From NCBI RefSeq assembly GCF_014850955.1, contig NZ_JACXSS010000001.1:3224001-3288000 (forward strand): 64,000 nucleotides of DNA, written 5' to 3'. The translations under genes and the position numbers were made by a program. The notes beneath the pieces are model-generated. The model made no database searches, was not told where the DNA came from, and was given only the letters and a program-made list of their open reading frames with translations. Shown one piece after another: positions 14,717 to 24,692 of this stretch; positions within the stretch are counted from its first letter, which is position 1; every line of letters begins with the position of its first letter. Source of the DNA: Methylomonas albis. GTDB lineage: Bacteria; Pseudomonadota; Gammaproteobacteria; Methylococcales; Methylomonadaceae.

Positions 14717-17473
14717 ATGAACTGTACCCGCTCGACCTCAATAGCATTTTTAATACTAACTTTCGTCAACGTTATTACCGGGCACGCCACAGAAAATAAT
14801 ACAAACAGCGCCGCCGCCGAGAAATACGGCGCAGTCGAACGGCGATTCGAGAACAGTTTCCGGGCCGTGTTGGTTCCCGATATTACGGCCGAACAGACGG
14901 CGGTGACGCTGGTGTATTTCAGCGGTTCTCTCGCCGATCCCGAGGGAAAGTCGGGCCTTGCGCATTTGCTGGAGCATTTGCTGTTTAACGCGCCGACGAC
15001 GCAGGGCAATCATTCGCTGGTTAGCGAGCTGGCGCGCCGCAACATTGCCTATAACGGCAATACCAATTTCGACCGCACTATCTACCACACGGCCTTTTCC
15101 AGCGACCAGCCCACTCTAAACTGGCTGCTGGAACAAGAGGCCTTGCGCATGCATAAACTGACGCTTACGGAAACGGATATTGCCAGGGAATTGCCCGTGG
15201 TATTGCGGGAAAAGGAACTTGGCGATAGCAATCATCGGCAAAAATTAGCGCAACAAATACTGCCGGTTGTCACGCGCTTTGCCCCCTATTTACGTCCGCC
15301 GATAGGTAACGAAGCCGAATTACGCGGTATCGCCATCGACGACGTCCGGGCTTTTTATCGGACACACTATCGTCCCGACAATGCGCTGTTGGTGATTACC
15401 GGCCGATTTGACGCGGCCGCAACCTGGAAGCAATTAGACACTCATTTTGGTGAGATTGAATCGCCCAAAATTGGGCAAGCGCCCGCATTCCAAGCGGCGT
15501 CCCAGTTGGAGAGCGGCGACCCGCAAACGAGTTTTCGCGGCGACGGCGATGTTGCTTCCGTCTCGTTATTTTATCCGTTACCGAATTCGGTCGATGCCAA
15601 GCAAATAGCGGCCATGGGCTTAATGAGCGGGTTGCTGGCCGGTTCGCCGGCCAGTCGTTTACATGAGTCGCTGGTTAGCGCCGGACAGGCAGCCTCTGTC
15701 TCGGCTATACCGTTGCTATTGCGCCATGCGGGTGCATTCGAAGTCACTGCTCTCCCGTTGACAGCCGATAGCGAAGCGTTGGAACAACTCCAAACTACCT
15801 TAGCAGGCCAAGTTCAGTCCCTGGGCGATACCGGGTTCACGGAAAAAGAACTGGAACGCACCAAAAACTTGATCCGCAACGAGGCTTTACACGTGCAATC
15901 TCAAGCCGCCGCCTTTGGCTACCGATTGGCTGAATTTGCCTCCCTCGGCGACTGGCGGCTGTGGTTCGAGAGCATCGACGCGGCCCAAAAAATGACTTTG
16001 CCGGAGATTCAACAAACCGCCAAAACACTTTTCCACCAAGGTCTCCCGGTTTCCCAGTTGATGAGCAGTCGGCATGCGGCAAGTGTCACGGCGCGGACAG
16101 AAGCCCTCGTACCGCAGGCGACAAGCGCCGTACCATCCCCCGCATCCGCTCCGGCGCACCTGCCGGAAACCGCGAGCCCGGCGGTTAACGATGCGACGGC
16201 GGCGGCTATTGATGCACAAATCGAGCGCTTTAGCATTAACGAGTCGCTGGCGGTTGCCCTCTGGCCCAAGCCCATACCGACCGGTCGCGTGCAAGGTCAG
16301 TGGAATCTACGTATGGGCACGGCGGACAGCATGCTTGGCAAACGTATTTTGGCGGACCTCACCGGCAGCCTGTTGGCGCACGGTTCGGCCAGTTTAGATC
16401 GGCAACAACTGTTTGATCGCTTGGTGAGTTTGGATGCTCACTTGTCGATGACGCCGATGGAGGACCGTTTGGCGATTCGCTTCGATCTGCCCGCTCAATC
16501 GTTGCCGGAATTTCTGGGCGTTCTGATCGATGTTCTTCGTCATCCGGCATTGCCGGAGCAGGGATTTATGGAAGTCGGCAATCAGTTGCGTGTCGCCTAC
16601 CAAAGCCAAGGCGCCAAACCGCAAGTTGTCGCGGAAGCAGCCTTGACCGCATTCACCAGCCCCTACCCTATCGGCGACATCCGTCGCGAACCCAGCATGG
16701 TCGAAGCGCTCGCCGCGTTGGCACGTATCGAATTCAACGATATAAAAGCCTTCCACGCCGATTATTACGGCGCGAATGGAGAGTTGCTGCTGTCCGGGGA
16801 GTTTGATGCCAACGCGACGCGCCGGCAGTTGGAAAACCTGTTAGGTCCATGGCACAGCAAGCAGGCCTACCTGCGGCCGCCGCAACCTTACACCGCATTG
16901 GCGCCAGGCCAGCATGTCATGACCGTGGCCGATGGCGCGCACGGTATTTACACGGCACAGCTCAGACAGCCCTTGCAAGCGGACGAGACTGACGCGCTGG
17001 CCTTAGTGCTGGTGAATGTCGCGCTTGGCGAGGATGCGATTCAATCCCGCCTCGGTCGCCGCCTACGTCAACAAGAGGGCATTTCCTACGGCGTGGCCAG
17101 CAAGATGAGCGCTTCGGCCTTTGAACCCCGCGCTACCCTTAGCATCAGCGCAAGCTATGCGCCGGCCCTGCGCCAACAGCTCTCCAAAGCCGTACACGAG
17201 GAACTGGCGCTGCTGGTTAAAGATGGCCTCAGCGCTGCGGAATTCGACAGCGCGAAAGATACCTGGCGCCATCGTCACGACCTAAGCAAGCTGGATCGGG
17301 ACAAGCTGTTCGGCAAGCTGAATCTGCTCTTACGCTTACACCGCGACATGCGCTACTACGCGGACATCAATGCCCGCGTTGAAGCCTTGACGCTAGCCCA
17401 GGTGAACACGGCAATTGCCCGCCACATCAACCCCGATCAGTTGCTGGAGGTGTTTGTTGACGCCGAACAATGA
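14717..17473 (+). CDS. Periplasmic M16-family zinc protease, fused two-domain type
   Basis: A 918-residue M16 peptidase with two fused halves, joined by a Pro/Ala-rich linker near residues 465-490. A signal peptide is present (MNCTRSTSIAFLILTFVNVITG). The inverted zinc motif HLLEH lies at residues 83-87, with the third ligand expected in the VLREKELGD region about 75 residues later. The second half has the RRLRQQEGISYGVASKMSA segment typical of the non-catalytic substrate-binding domain. Size and layout match PqqL and FusC; FusC cleaves imported ferredoxin to free its iron. The iron-uptake surroundings make a similar role plausible, but this is inference. GGAAAGGAATC precedes the start. Confidence 0.88.
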   Translation: MNCTRSTSIAFLILTFVNVITGHATENNTNSAAAEKYGAVERRFENSFRAVLVPDITAEQTAVTLVYFSGSLADPEGKSGLAHLLEHLLFNAPTTQGNHSLVSELARRNIAYNGNTNFDRTIYHTAFSSDQPTLNWLLEQEALRMHKLTLTETDIARELPVVLREKELGDSNHRQKLAQQILPVVTRFAPYLRPPIGNEAELRGIAIDDVRAFYRTHYRPDNALLVITGRFDAAATWKQLDTHFGEIESPKIGQAPAFQAASQLESGDPQTSFRGDGDVASVSLFYPLPNSVDAKQIAAMGLMSGLLAGSPASRLHESLVSAGQAASVSAIPLLLRHAGAFEVTALPLTADSEALEQLQTTLAGQVQSLGDTGFTEKELERTKNLIRNEALHVQSQAAAFGYRLAEFASLGDWRLWFESIDAAQKMTLPEIQQTAKTLFHQGLPVSQLMSSRHAASVTARTEALVPQATSAVPSPASAPAHLPETASPAVNDATAAAIDAQIERFSINESLAVALWPKPIPTGRVQGQWNLRMGTADSMLGKRILADLTGSLLAHGSASLDRQQLFDRLVSLDAHLSMTPMEDRLAIRFDLPAQSLPEFLGVLIDVLRHPALPEQGFMEVGNQLRVAYQSQGAKPQVVAEAALTAFTSPYPIGDIRREPSMVEALAALARIEFNDIKAFHADYYGANGELLLSGEFDANATRRQLENLLGPWHSKQAYLRPPQPYTALAPGQHVMTVADGAHGIYTAQLRQPLQADETDALALVLVNVALGEDAIQSRLGRRLRQQEGISYGVASKMSASAFEPRATLSISASYAPALRQQLSKAVHEELALLVKDGLSAAEFDSAKDTWRHRHDLSKLDRDKLFGKLNLLLRLHRDMRYYADINARVEALTLAQVNTAIARHINPDQLLEVFVDAEQ

Positions 17474-17520
17474 AGCAAACTAACTAGATTTAGCTTACCC
17501 AATGCAAGCGGCCAGCTTTC

Positions 17521-17766
17521 CTAATTGAGTCTGGTGCTGGATTTAACAACCGTAAATCCGGCGCGTTTGCTTTGGTCTTTTTCTCCGGCTCTGGCTTGGT
17601 GTGCGGCTTCAGCCATGGTGTCGGCAAAGCTTAGGAAGTCGGCCACTTCCAGACGCAAGGACATGTTCTGCAAATGCAGATGAACGACGCCGCATCCCCG
17701 GCAAATCAATACCTTACTTAACTCCGTCGCCGCCAAACATTCGTGGGTACAGGGTTTCTTGCTCAT
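17521..17766 (-). CDS. Small cysteine-rich protein near iron genes
   Basis: An 81-residue protein with four or five cysteines in the first third (KPCTHECL, then ICRGCGVVHLHLQNMSLRLEV), suggesting a small zinc or iron-sulfur binding fold. The GCGVVHLHLQNMSLRL pattern recalls a family of short proteins found beside iron-uptake genes in other proteobacteria, but I cannot name it. A GGAGTAAATG arrangement gives a good ribosome-binding site. It lies downstream of the other small gene on the same strand, so both may respond to the Fur box at 18068-18088. Confidence 0.65.
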   Translation of the reverse strand: MSKKPCTHECLAATELSKVLICRGCGVVHLHLQNMSLRLEVADFLSFADTMAEAAHQARAGEKDQSKRAGFTVVKSSTRLN

Positions 17767-17825
17767 ACATTTACTCCTTCAAAAATCGTCAGGGATTGGG
17801 TAAAAACTTTTAAGCTGGTTAAAAC

Positions 17826-18038
17826 TTATTGCCGCTCCGGATTCGCTAAACCACGACTGAGCTTGGCTTTTGCCTGAGCCAAAAACATTTTCCAAACGAT
17901 TTGTTTCGACCCTAAATCAAGACAGCGGAAATCCGTGGCATGGATTTCGCCTTTTTCGACCAACGCCGCCAAAACTTCCGGAGCGATTGCCAAGCGCACA
18001 GCCTCAGGTTCTCTAAATAAGGGGAATAATCTTTTCAC
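17826..18038 (-). CDS. Small conserved protein behind a Fur box
   Basis: A 70-residue soluble protein. The phrase EKGEIHATDFRCLDLGSKQIVW is a recognisable pattern of a small family of unknown function encoded next to TonB and iron-transport genes in proteobacteria. The start lies 29 bases from a good Fur box, so the gene is probably iron-repressed. Together with the gene at 17521 it may form a two-gene transcript. Biochemical role unknown. Confidence 0.65.
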   Translation of the reverse strand: MKRLFPLFREPEAVRLAIAPEVLAALVEKGEIHATDFRCLDLGSKQIVWKMFLAQAKAKLSRGLANPERQ

Positions 18039-18067
18039 GTCACGGCAGCCGATTTTTAATCTGTCTT

Positions 18068-18088
18068 AAATGATAATTATTCTCATTT
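18068..18088 (-). promoter_or_regulatory. Fur box for the two small minus-strand genes
   Basis: The stretch AATGATAATTATTCTCATT keeps the alternating GATAAT-type pattern of Fur sites and is nearly symmetrical. It lies 30 bases upstream of the start at 18038. Apart from this box and the one at 18304, the rest of the 435-base gap between the divergent genes shows no feature I can name. Confidence 0.75.
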
Positions 18089-18303
18089 GAAAAGTAAAGT
18101 ATTTCTTCCCCTTTGAAATTTCAGCCGTTAACTCGCCGTTTCTTTTGCAGCCGTAAGGCTAATTTCCGCAAGCCTTTAGGCTATCGAGCGCCCGAAACGG
18201 CTGGAATGCTCTCAAAGATGTAAGCCTATCCAAACTTTGATTTCGAATTGGGAAACAGTCTGCACGCAAATTCCGGAGTTGACATTAGCCTCAAAAAAAA
18301 TAA

Positions 18304-18339
18304 AATGAGAATCGTTATTATTTGAGAATGATCTTATTT
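18304..18339 (+). promoter_or_regulatory. Extended Fur box before catecholate receptor
   Basis: Two overlapping Fur-like units are present: AATGAGAATCGTTATTATTT (18304-18323) and TGAGAATGATCTTATTT starting at 18323. This arrangement fits binding of two Fur dimers and predicts strong iron repression of the receptor gene at 18474. Confidence 0.78.
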
Positions 18340-18473
18340 CTTGGCTTCTTGCAGCCGCATCTCTCGAATAGCGATCAATAACCGACGGAGAATAACGGTC
18401 GGTTCGTAAAATCTTAGCCACCCAGCATTCCCAGCCAGGCAGCCAGCATTATTTATTCAGTTACGGGAATACT

Positions 18474-20666
18474 ATGTCTGCAAACCATTCAACCACGAAA
18501 AAAAACACCCCTGCCAAGTGGCGCTTGGGGGCTTTATTGCCGCTGGGCGCGGCTCTGAGCGGGGCGGCATTCGCCACCGAACCGGCCGCCGACGTAGCGG
18601 CCAACAATGATCAAGAAGTGGTTTTGGAGGACGTCAAGGTCAAAGCCAACCGCGAAAAACAAGCCATTCGTTTCAAAGCCGAAACCTCCACCACCGGCAG
18701 CAAAACCGAGATGGCGTTGCGCGATATTCCGCAATCGGTCAGCGTCGTAAAAAAAGAATTGATTGAGTCGCAAAACGCCTTCAACCTGCGCGATGCCTTA
18801 CGCAACGTTAGCGGCCTGACCATTGCCGCCGGCGAAGGCGGCCGCACCGGCGACTCGATTACCTTGCGCGGTTTCGCCGCCAGTTCGGATCAGTATCTGG
18901 ACGGGGTCAAGGACAACGGCCAGTACACTCGCGACACGTTTTTCATCGAAAGAGCCGAAGTGCTGAAAGGCGCATCGTCAATTTTATTCGGTCGCGGCGC
19001 CACCGGCGGCGTCATCAATCAAGTCGCGAAGAAGCCGACCGGCAAAACCGGAATCAACGGCAGCTTTACCTATGGCTTGTACGACTTCAAACGCACCGCT
19101 ATCGATGCCGAGACCAAGTATCAAGACCTGTCGGCCCGCTTGAACGTGATGTATCAGGACGCCGATTCCTATCGCGACTACAACTACAGCAACCGCTGGG
19201 GCATCGCGCCTTCGTTCAAATGGGACATCAACGCCGATACCGATTTAACGCTAAACCTGTTGCATCAGCAGGATGAAGGCGTGTTCGATTACGGCGTGCC
19301 CATGTATCAAGGCCGGCCGGCCGGCGTGCCGATCAACACCTTTTATGGGTTTACCGATAACCGGATGATGGACACCGATGTCAACGTGGCCACCGTGGCC
19401 TTAACCCACCGTTTCAACCAGGATTTTTCGGTTAAAAACTCGATACGCTACGGCGACTACGAGCGTAAATACCTGACCCATCTCTATTCCGGCGCGGCCG
19501 CATACACCGGCGCCAATGCCGGCACCATCGCCCGCTCGCAAGCCTTGCGGCTGAATACGCAGGAAAACGTTTACAACCAGACCGATTTTGTCTACAAAAA
19601 GCCCTTGTTCGGTTTTAACAATACTTTGATGTTCGGTAGCGAATTCGGATGGGAAGAATACGATTACAAATCCAAAAACTCGACCGGTGTCAGCCGGGTG
19701 TCGATATTCAATCCGCGCCTTACCGCCAGCGTCACCGGCTTGGCTTACGACTTTAGCGGCACGCTGGATACCAGCCGCCTGACCCAAGCCCAAACCTACG
19801 CGGGTTATGTGTTGGATCAATTCGAGATCAATCCGGAATGGAAATTACTGGCCGGCACCCGCTACGACGTGTTCGAGGCACAACAAACCGACCGCATCGG
19901 CACGGCCGACTTTAACAGCAGCGTCGACCAATGGAGCCCGCGCGGCGGCATCGTCTGGCAGCCCAGCAAGGCTCAGTCCTATTACTTCAGTTACGGCAAG
20001 TCCTTTAATCCGTCCGCGGAAAGTCTCAGCCTCTCAGCCAACAACGCCAACCTGCCACCCGAGCAGAATCATAACTATGAGATCGGCGGCAAATGGGAAC
20101 TGTTCGACGGCAAACTGTCGGCTACTGCCGCCCTGTTCCGCTTGGAAAAAACCAATGCCCGCACTACCTCGCCGCTGGATGCCAATCTACAAATCCTCGC
20201 GGGAGAGCAAAGCACGGACGGCTTCGAAGCCGGTCTGGCCGGCGAATTACTGCCGAAATGGGATGTATCGCTGACCTATGCGTATCTCGACTCGAAAATC
20301 AGCAAATCCACATCAACAGCAACCGGCTCGGTCAGCGGTTTAGTGAAATCGTTTGAGGGAATGACTGCCGTCAATGTACCGGAACACAGCGGCGTAGCCT
20401 GGAGCACCTACCACTTAACCGACAACTGGGAAGTCGGCGGCGGGGTATATTACGCCAGCCACCGTTATGCCGACAGTGTCAACGAAGCGGTCTTGCCGGG
20501 TTACGCCCGCCTGGATGCCGTGGTGGCCTATCATCAAAAGCATTACGATGTGCAGCTGAACGTGTTCAACCTGACCGATACCGTGTATTACGAATCCGGC
20601 CAAACCAACTCGGCCTTGCCCGGTACGCCGGTCTCCGGGCAGTTGACGGTGAGCTTTAAATACTAA
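18474..20666 (+). CDS. TonB-dependent catecholate siderophore receptor (Fiu-like)
   Basis: A 730-residue outer-membrane receptor. The N-terminus has a signal segment ending near residue 34 (GAAFA), a TonB-box-like VVLEDVKVKA stretch, and a plug with DIPQSVSVVKKELIE, LRNVSGLTIAAGEGG, SITLRGFAASSDQYLDGVKD and RGATGGVINQVAKKP, all typical of Fiu and related catecholate receptors. The barrel ends with VFNLTDTVYYESGQ and the terminal SFKY. The double Fur box upstream, and the PepSY and PiuC genes downstream, complete a common iron-starvation operon. The exact siderophore is unknown. Confidence 0.9.
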   Translation: MSANHSTTKKNTPAKWRLGALLPLGAALSGAAFATEPAADVAANNDQEVVLEDVKVKANREKQAIRFKAETSTTGSKTEMALRDIPQSVSVVKKELIESQNAFNLRDALRNVSGLTIAAGEGGRTGDSITLRGFAASSDQYLDGVKDNGQYTRDTFFIERAEVLKGASSILFGRGATGGVINQVAKKPTGKTGINGSFTYGLYDFKRTAIDAETKYQDLSARLNVMYQDADSYRDYNYSNRWGIAPSFKWDINADTDLTLNLLHQQDEGVFDYGVPMYQGRPAGVPINTFYGFTDNRMMDTDVNVATVALTHRFNQDFSVKNSIRYGDYERKYLTHLYSGAAAYTGANAGTIARSQALRLNTQENVYNQTDFVYKKPLFGFNNTLMFGSEFGWEEYDYKSKNSTGVSRVSIFNPRLTASVTGLAYDFSGTLDTSRLTQAQTYAGYVLDQFEINPEWKLLAGTRYDVFEAQQTDRIGTADFNSSVDQWSPRGGIVWQPSKAQSYYFSYGKSFNPSAESLSLSANNANLPPEQNHNYEIGGKWELFDGKLSATAALFRLEKTNARTTSPLDANLQILAGEQSTDGFEAGLAGELLPKWDVSLTYAYLDSKISKSTSTATGSVSGLVKSFEGMTAVNVPEHSGVAWSTYHLTDNWEVGGGVYYASHRYADSVNEAVLPGYARLDAVVAYHQKHYDVQLNVFNLTDTVYYESGQTNSALPGTPVSGQLTVSFKY

Positions 20667-20783
20667 ACTCGACGTATGCGAACGGTTAAACAACATTCCC
20701 TTTAGTCAGATGGTTTAACCGTTCCACAATATCCGCAAACCCCTTATTTGCAATTGCCATAGCCATCTTTTGGAACCCGACCG

Positions 20784-21494
20784 ATGAACACTGCAACCGA
20801 CTCATTATTGACGCCAGCCAACCGCCCGCCCAAGAAAACCAACGGCGGCTATTTATTCTTACCGAAAAACCTATCGCGCGGCGCCTTTCTAAAATGGCTG
20901 CGCCGCACCCATGCCTGGTTCGGGCTGTGGGGCGCGGCGTTGGGATTGCTGTTCGGTTTTACCGGGATTCTAATGAATCATCGCGACATCTTGAAAATAC
21001 CGATTGGCCGCATGGAACAAAAAGAAATCCAGCTGGCCTTGCCGGAACCACGCCCCACGGACCCGAAAGCAATGGCAGCCTGGCTGGGTGAAACGCTGGG
21101 CGTCGATACGGCCCATGCCAAAATCCGCAAGGAACCCGGTAAAACGGTAACCTGGAACAATCAGCCGGTTCAGCAACCAGCGTCCTGGCAAATCAACGTG
21201 CGCAATCCGCAAAAAATGCTGTCGGCCGACTATTGGGAAGGCAACGCCTTTGTCACAGTCAAACAAGGCGAGGCAAACCTGTTGAACACGCTCAACAATC
21301 TACACAAAGGCACTGGCATGGGTGTAGGCTGGGTCCTGTTAGTCGATACCTTGGCGGGCGGTTTGATCCTGCTGGCCTTGACCGGCACCTTGTTGTGGAC
21401 CAGACTGCACGGCAACCGTTTGGCCGCCGCCGGCTTAGGGCTGGGCTCCATGAGTTTGGCGGTGTTTTTTGCCGTGCAAGCCATCTCGGGCTAG
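20784..21494 (+). CDS. PepSY-associated membrane protein
   Basis: A 236-residue inner-membrane protein with a PepSY-TM arrangement: a hydrophobic helix (about residues 44-68, after the FLKWLRRTHAWFGLWGA start), a periplasmic stretch with WQINVRNPQKMLSADYW, and two further helices in the last 65 residues. The single histidine-bearing helix starts (RRTHAW, NNLHKGTG) are typical. Such proteins accompany Fiu-type receptors and may help release iron in the periplasm. It starts 117 bases after the receptor and runs into piuC after three bases. Confidence 0.85.
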   Translation: MNTATDSLLTPANRPPKKTNGGYLFLPKNLSRGAFLKWLRRTHAWFGLWGAALGLLFGFTGILMNHRDILKIPIGRMEQKEIQLALPEPRPTDPKAMAAWLGETLGVDTAHAKIRKEPGKTVTWNNQPVQQPASWQINVRNPQKMLSADYWEGNAFVTVKQGEANLLNTLNNLHKGTGMGVGWVLLVDTLAGGLILLALTGTLLWTRLHGNRLAAAGLGLGSMSLAVFFAVQAISG

Positions 21495-21497
21495 AGC

Positions 21498-22181
21498 ATG
21501 TTGATCCAAATTCCGGAAGTCCTTACCCCGGCTGAACTGCAGCAAGTCCGCGAACTATTGGCCGATGCACCCTGGGCGGATGGCCGTATCACCGCCGGCA
21601 GTCAATCGGCACAGGTCAAAAACAACTGGCAACTGCCGGAGCAAACTGAGCAAAGTCAGGCCGCTCGCGCTATCTTGCTGGGCGCGTTAAATCGCAACCC
21701 ACTGTTTCTGTCGGCAGCGCTGCCGAAAAAGATTTTCCCTCCGTTATTCAATCGCTATGCCGATGAACACAACACCTTCGGCAACCACATCGATAATGCA
21801 GTGCGCCATTGCCCCATCAGCAGCGAACGGGTGCGTACCGACTTGTCGGCGACCATCTTTCTGGCAGACCCGGACAGTTATGAAGGCGGCGAGTTGGTGA
21901 TTGAAGACACCTACGGCGAACATGCGGTGAAACTGGCGGCCGGCGATATGGTGCTGTACCCCGGTTCCAGCCTACACCGGGTGGAACCGGTGACGCGCGG
22001 CGCGCGGCTGGCTTCGTTCTTCTGGCTGGAATCCATGGTGCGGGAAACCGAACGCCGCCGCCTGTTATTTGAAATGGATATGGCTATTCTGGAGTTGCGC
22101 AATACACAGGGCGATAGCAATCCGACGGTGAACCTGACCGGCTGCTATCACAATCTGTTGCGGATGTGGGCGGATGTATGA
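21498..22181 (+). CDS. piuC: Fe(II)/2-oxoglutarate dioxygenase PiuC/YbiX
   Basis: A 227-residue PKHD-type hydroxylase. The iron ligands are H97 and D99 (GNHIDNA) and H160 (SSLHRVEPV), and the 2-oxoglutarate-binding arginine is R170 (TRGAR). [19 protein letters not shown] and the C-terminal [11 protein letters not shown] complete the family pattern. PiuC/YbiX genes regularly follow catecholate receptor genes and are iron-repressed. The substrate is not settled, though a role in processing siderophores has been considered. It is coupled closely to the PepSY gene. Confidence 0.93.
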   Translation: MLIQIPEVLTPAELQQVRELLADAPWADGRITAGSQSAQVKNNWQLPEQTEQSQAARAILLGALNRNPLFLSAALPKKIFPPLFNRYADEHNTFGNHIDNAVRHCPISSERVRTDLSATIFLADPDSYEGGELVIEDTYGEHAVKLAAGDMVLYPGSSLHRVEPVTRGARLASFFWLESMVRETERRRLLFEMDMAILELRNTQGDSNPTVNLTGCYHNLLRMWADV

Positions 22182-22620
22182 CAGATACCTGAGTATTATC
22201 CCGGCCCATTTACTACCATTATCGTCATTCCCGCGAAAGAGGGAGTCGTCAGACCGCCCAGCAAATCCCGTGTAGCACTGGGTTCCCGCCTACACGGGCG
22301 CGATGCTGCGTAAGGAGCGGGCATTATCAAACTGCGGCAGCTTAAGTCCTCATGCGTCTTAAGCTGGAATGCTGCTTAAAGTTTTATCCCCGTCCAGCCA
22401 CAATCTAGCAAGCGGCCAACCAATTTACCCTCCGCCGTTCGCTTAGCTTTCACCCTATCCCAATACTCCCCGAAACCTTGCGGTCAGCTGCACTATCAGC
22501 TAATTGACTGGCTTGATTGCTACAAAAACCTTGTGATAAATCGATGCTGCGCTACATTTGCAACTGAAGAGTTAACTATAGAGACACTATGTCTCTTGCC
22601 TTGCCACATTTGCAAAAAAA
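22182..22620. other. Intergenic region with a dispersed hairpin repeat
   Basis: About 440 bases with no gene. It starts with a CGTCATTCCCGCG-type dispersed repeat, which contains the inverted pair CCCGTGTAG (22267-22275) and CTACACGGG (22290-22298). The remainder is AT-richer and should hold the promoter of the next gene, but I see no clear Fur box or other operator. Confidence 0.55.
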
Positions 22621-24629
22621 ATGAAAAATACCTTTTACACCGTTTGGATAGGCTCGCTATCGTTGGCCATCCATACAGCAATTGCTTCTGCCGAAACCGA
22701 CTTAACCGAGTTGAATTTAGAAGAACTGCTTTCGGTGAAAATCACATCCGTCTCAAAAAAAACCCAGGCACTAGGCGATGCCGCAGCGGCGGTGTTTGTG
22801 ATTAGCCATGACGACATCAAGCGCTCAGGCGCCACCAATATTCCCGACGCCCTGCGGTTAGCGCCCGGTATCGACGTGGGGCGGATCGATGCCAATAAAT
22901 GGGCGGTCAGTTCCCGCGGTTTTAATGGCCGATTTTCCAATAAACTGCTGGTTTTGATCGACGGCAGAAATATCTACACCCCAGCGTTTTCCGGTGTGTA
23001 TTGGGAAATGCAGGACGTGATGTTGGAAGACGTCGAACGGATTGAGGTGATTCGCGGCTCCGGTGCCGCGCTGTGGGGCGCCAATGCCGTAAATGGGGTA
23101 ATCAACATCATCACCAAGCATTCCGCGGATACCCAAGGCGGCTTGTTGAGCGCAGGCGGCGGTAGCGAAGAACGCGGTTTTGGCGCATTCCGCTACGGTG
23201 GTAAACTAAATGAAAGCACCAGTGGGCGCGCTTATGTCAAAGGCTTTGAGCGCGATGCTTTGGCCAGGGCTTCCGGCCGGCCGGCCGGTGACGCCTGGAG
23301 CAAAATGCAAGGCGGTTTTCGTATCGACTCGGACTGGTCTACCGCCGACTCCGCTACCGTGCAAGGCGACGTTTATCATAGTGATTTAAACCAACAAATC
23401 GGTCTAGCCATGCTGGCTGCACCTTTTCGCGAGACCATCGCCGATCAGGCGCAAGCCACCGGCGGCAATTTGCTGGGTCGTCTGCAACATCGCATTTCCG
23501 ATACCTCAAATTACGTCCTCCAACTGTACTTTGACAGCTACGACCGCCGAGAAAGCTTTATTGAAGAAGAACGCTATACCGGCGATGTCGATTTTCAACA
23601 CCGCTTTGCGCTTAACGACTGGAACGACATCATTTGGGGGGCGGGTTATCGGTATACCTACACCAAAGAAAACCAAGTTAAGCAAAGTATATTTAACTTT
23701 ACCCCCCGCAACGGAGCGACAATTATCTTAGTACGTTCTTGCAAGACCAATTGACCTTGGTTGACGAACAACTGTGGCTGACGCTGGGATCCAAACTGGA
23801 GCATAACGATTACACAGGTATAGAAGTGCAACCCACCGCTCGGCTACTTTGGGGACCGGATCCCAACCACCGGCTATGGGCGGCGATCTCGCGCGGCGTC
23901 AGAATCCCTTCGCGGGTGGATGCCCACATGGAGCTAATCGGCCAAGTCGTTCCGCCGCTCACCAGCCCGAATAGCACCCCCCTGCCACTTGCCCTGGCGG
24001 TAAACGGTTCTAACGCTTTTCAATCTGAAGAAGTGTTGGCCTATGAAACAGGCTATCGCTACACCCCTAGCAATAATTTGTCCTTGGATTTGTCATTGTT
24101 TTATAACGACTACAAGAACCTGCGGTCCTATAGCGCCGGCAACAGCGACACCACGAATATACCGTATTACCTAAAACAGCCTTTTATCATCGACAATGCC
24201 GGAAAAGGTCAGACCTACGGCGTGGAAACCGCAGTGGTTTGGAAGATGCTGGATTGGTGGCGTTGGGACTTAAGCTATAGCTTTTTAAAATCCGAATTGA
24301 CCAGCAATCAGTATTATCAGGAAGCCATATCCCCGCAACACAAAACCTCGTTGCGGGCACTGCTAAACCCCACCCCGGATATTACGCTGGATGCTTGGCT
24401 ACGTTACGTCGACAATGCCAGTGCATTTACTTTATCCGGCCCAGCGTATATCAAATCGTTTACCACCCTGGATTTACGTCTGGGATGGAAGCTGAATCAG
24501 GCTGTCGAATTATCGCTGGTCGGGCAAAACTTATTGGATAACCAGCATTTGGAATACATCCAGGAAACCTTCACCCAAGCCACTGAACTGCAGCGCGGTG
24601 TCTACGGTAAAGTGGTTTGGGCGTTTTAA
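22621..24629 (+). pseudogene. TonB-dependent receptor interrupted by a frameshift
   Basis: Two frames together encode one receptor. The first (22621 to a stop at 23754) gives a signal peptide, the LNLEELLSVKITSVSKK start typical of one receptor class, the plug (FNGRFSNKLLVLIDGR, WGANAVNGVINIITK) and the first strands. The second frame continues with QRSDNYLSTFLQDQLTLVDEQLW and runs to the terminal VWAF. The break falls in a run of six C at 23702-23707; a seventh C would restore one 669-residue protein. It could be a sequencing error, a true mutation or slippage-based switching. Ligand unknown; no Fur box was seen upstream. Confidence 0.82.
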
Positions 24630-24692
24630 TAAGCCAGCGTACTCAGCGTATTTTGCCCGGTCTGAGCAAAATGTCCTGATGCTTATTTGGGA

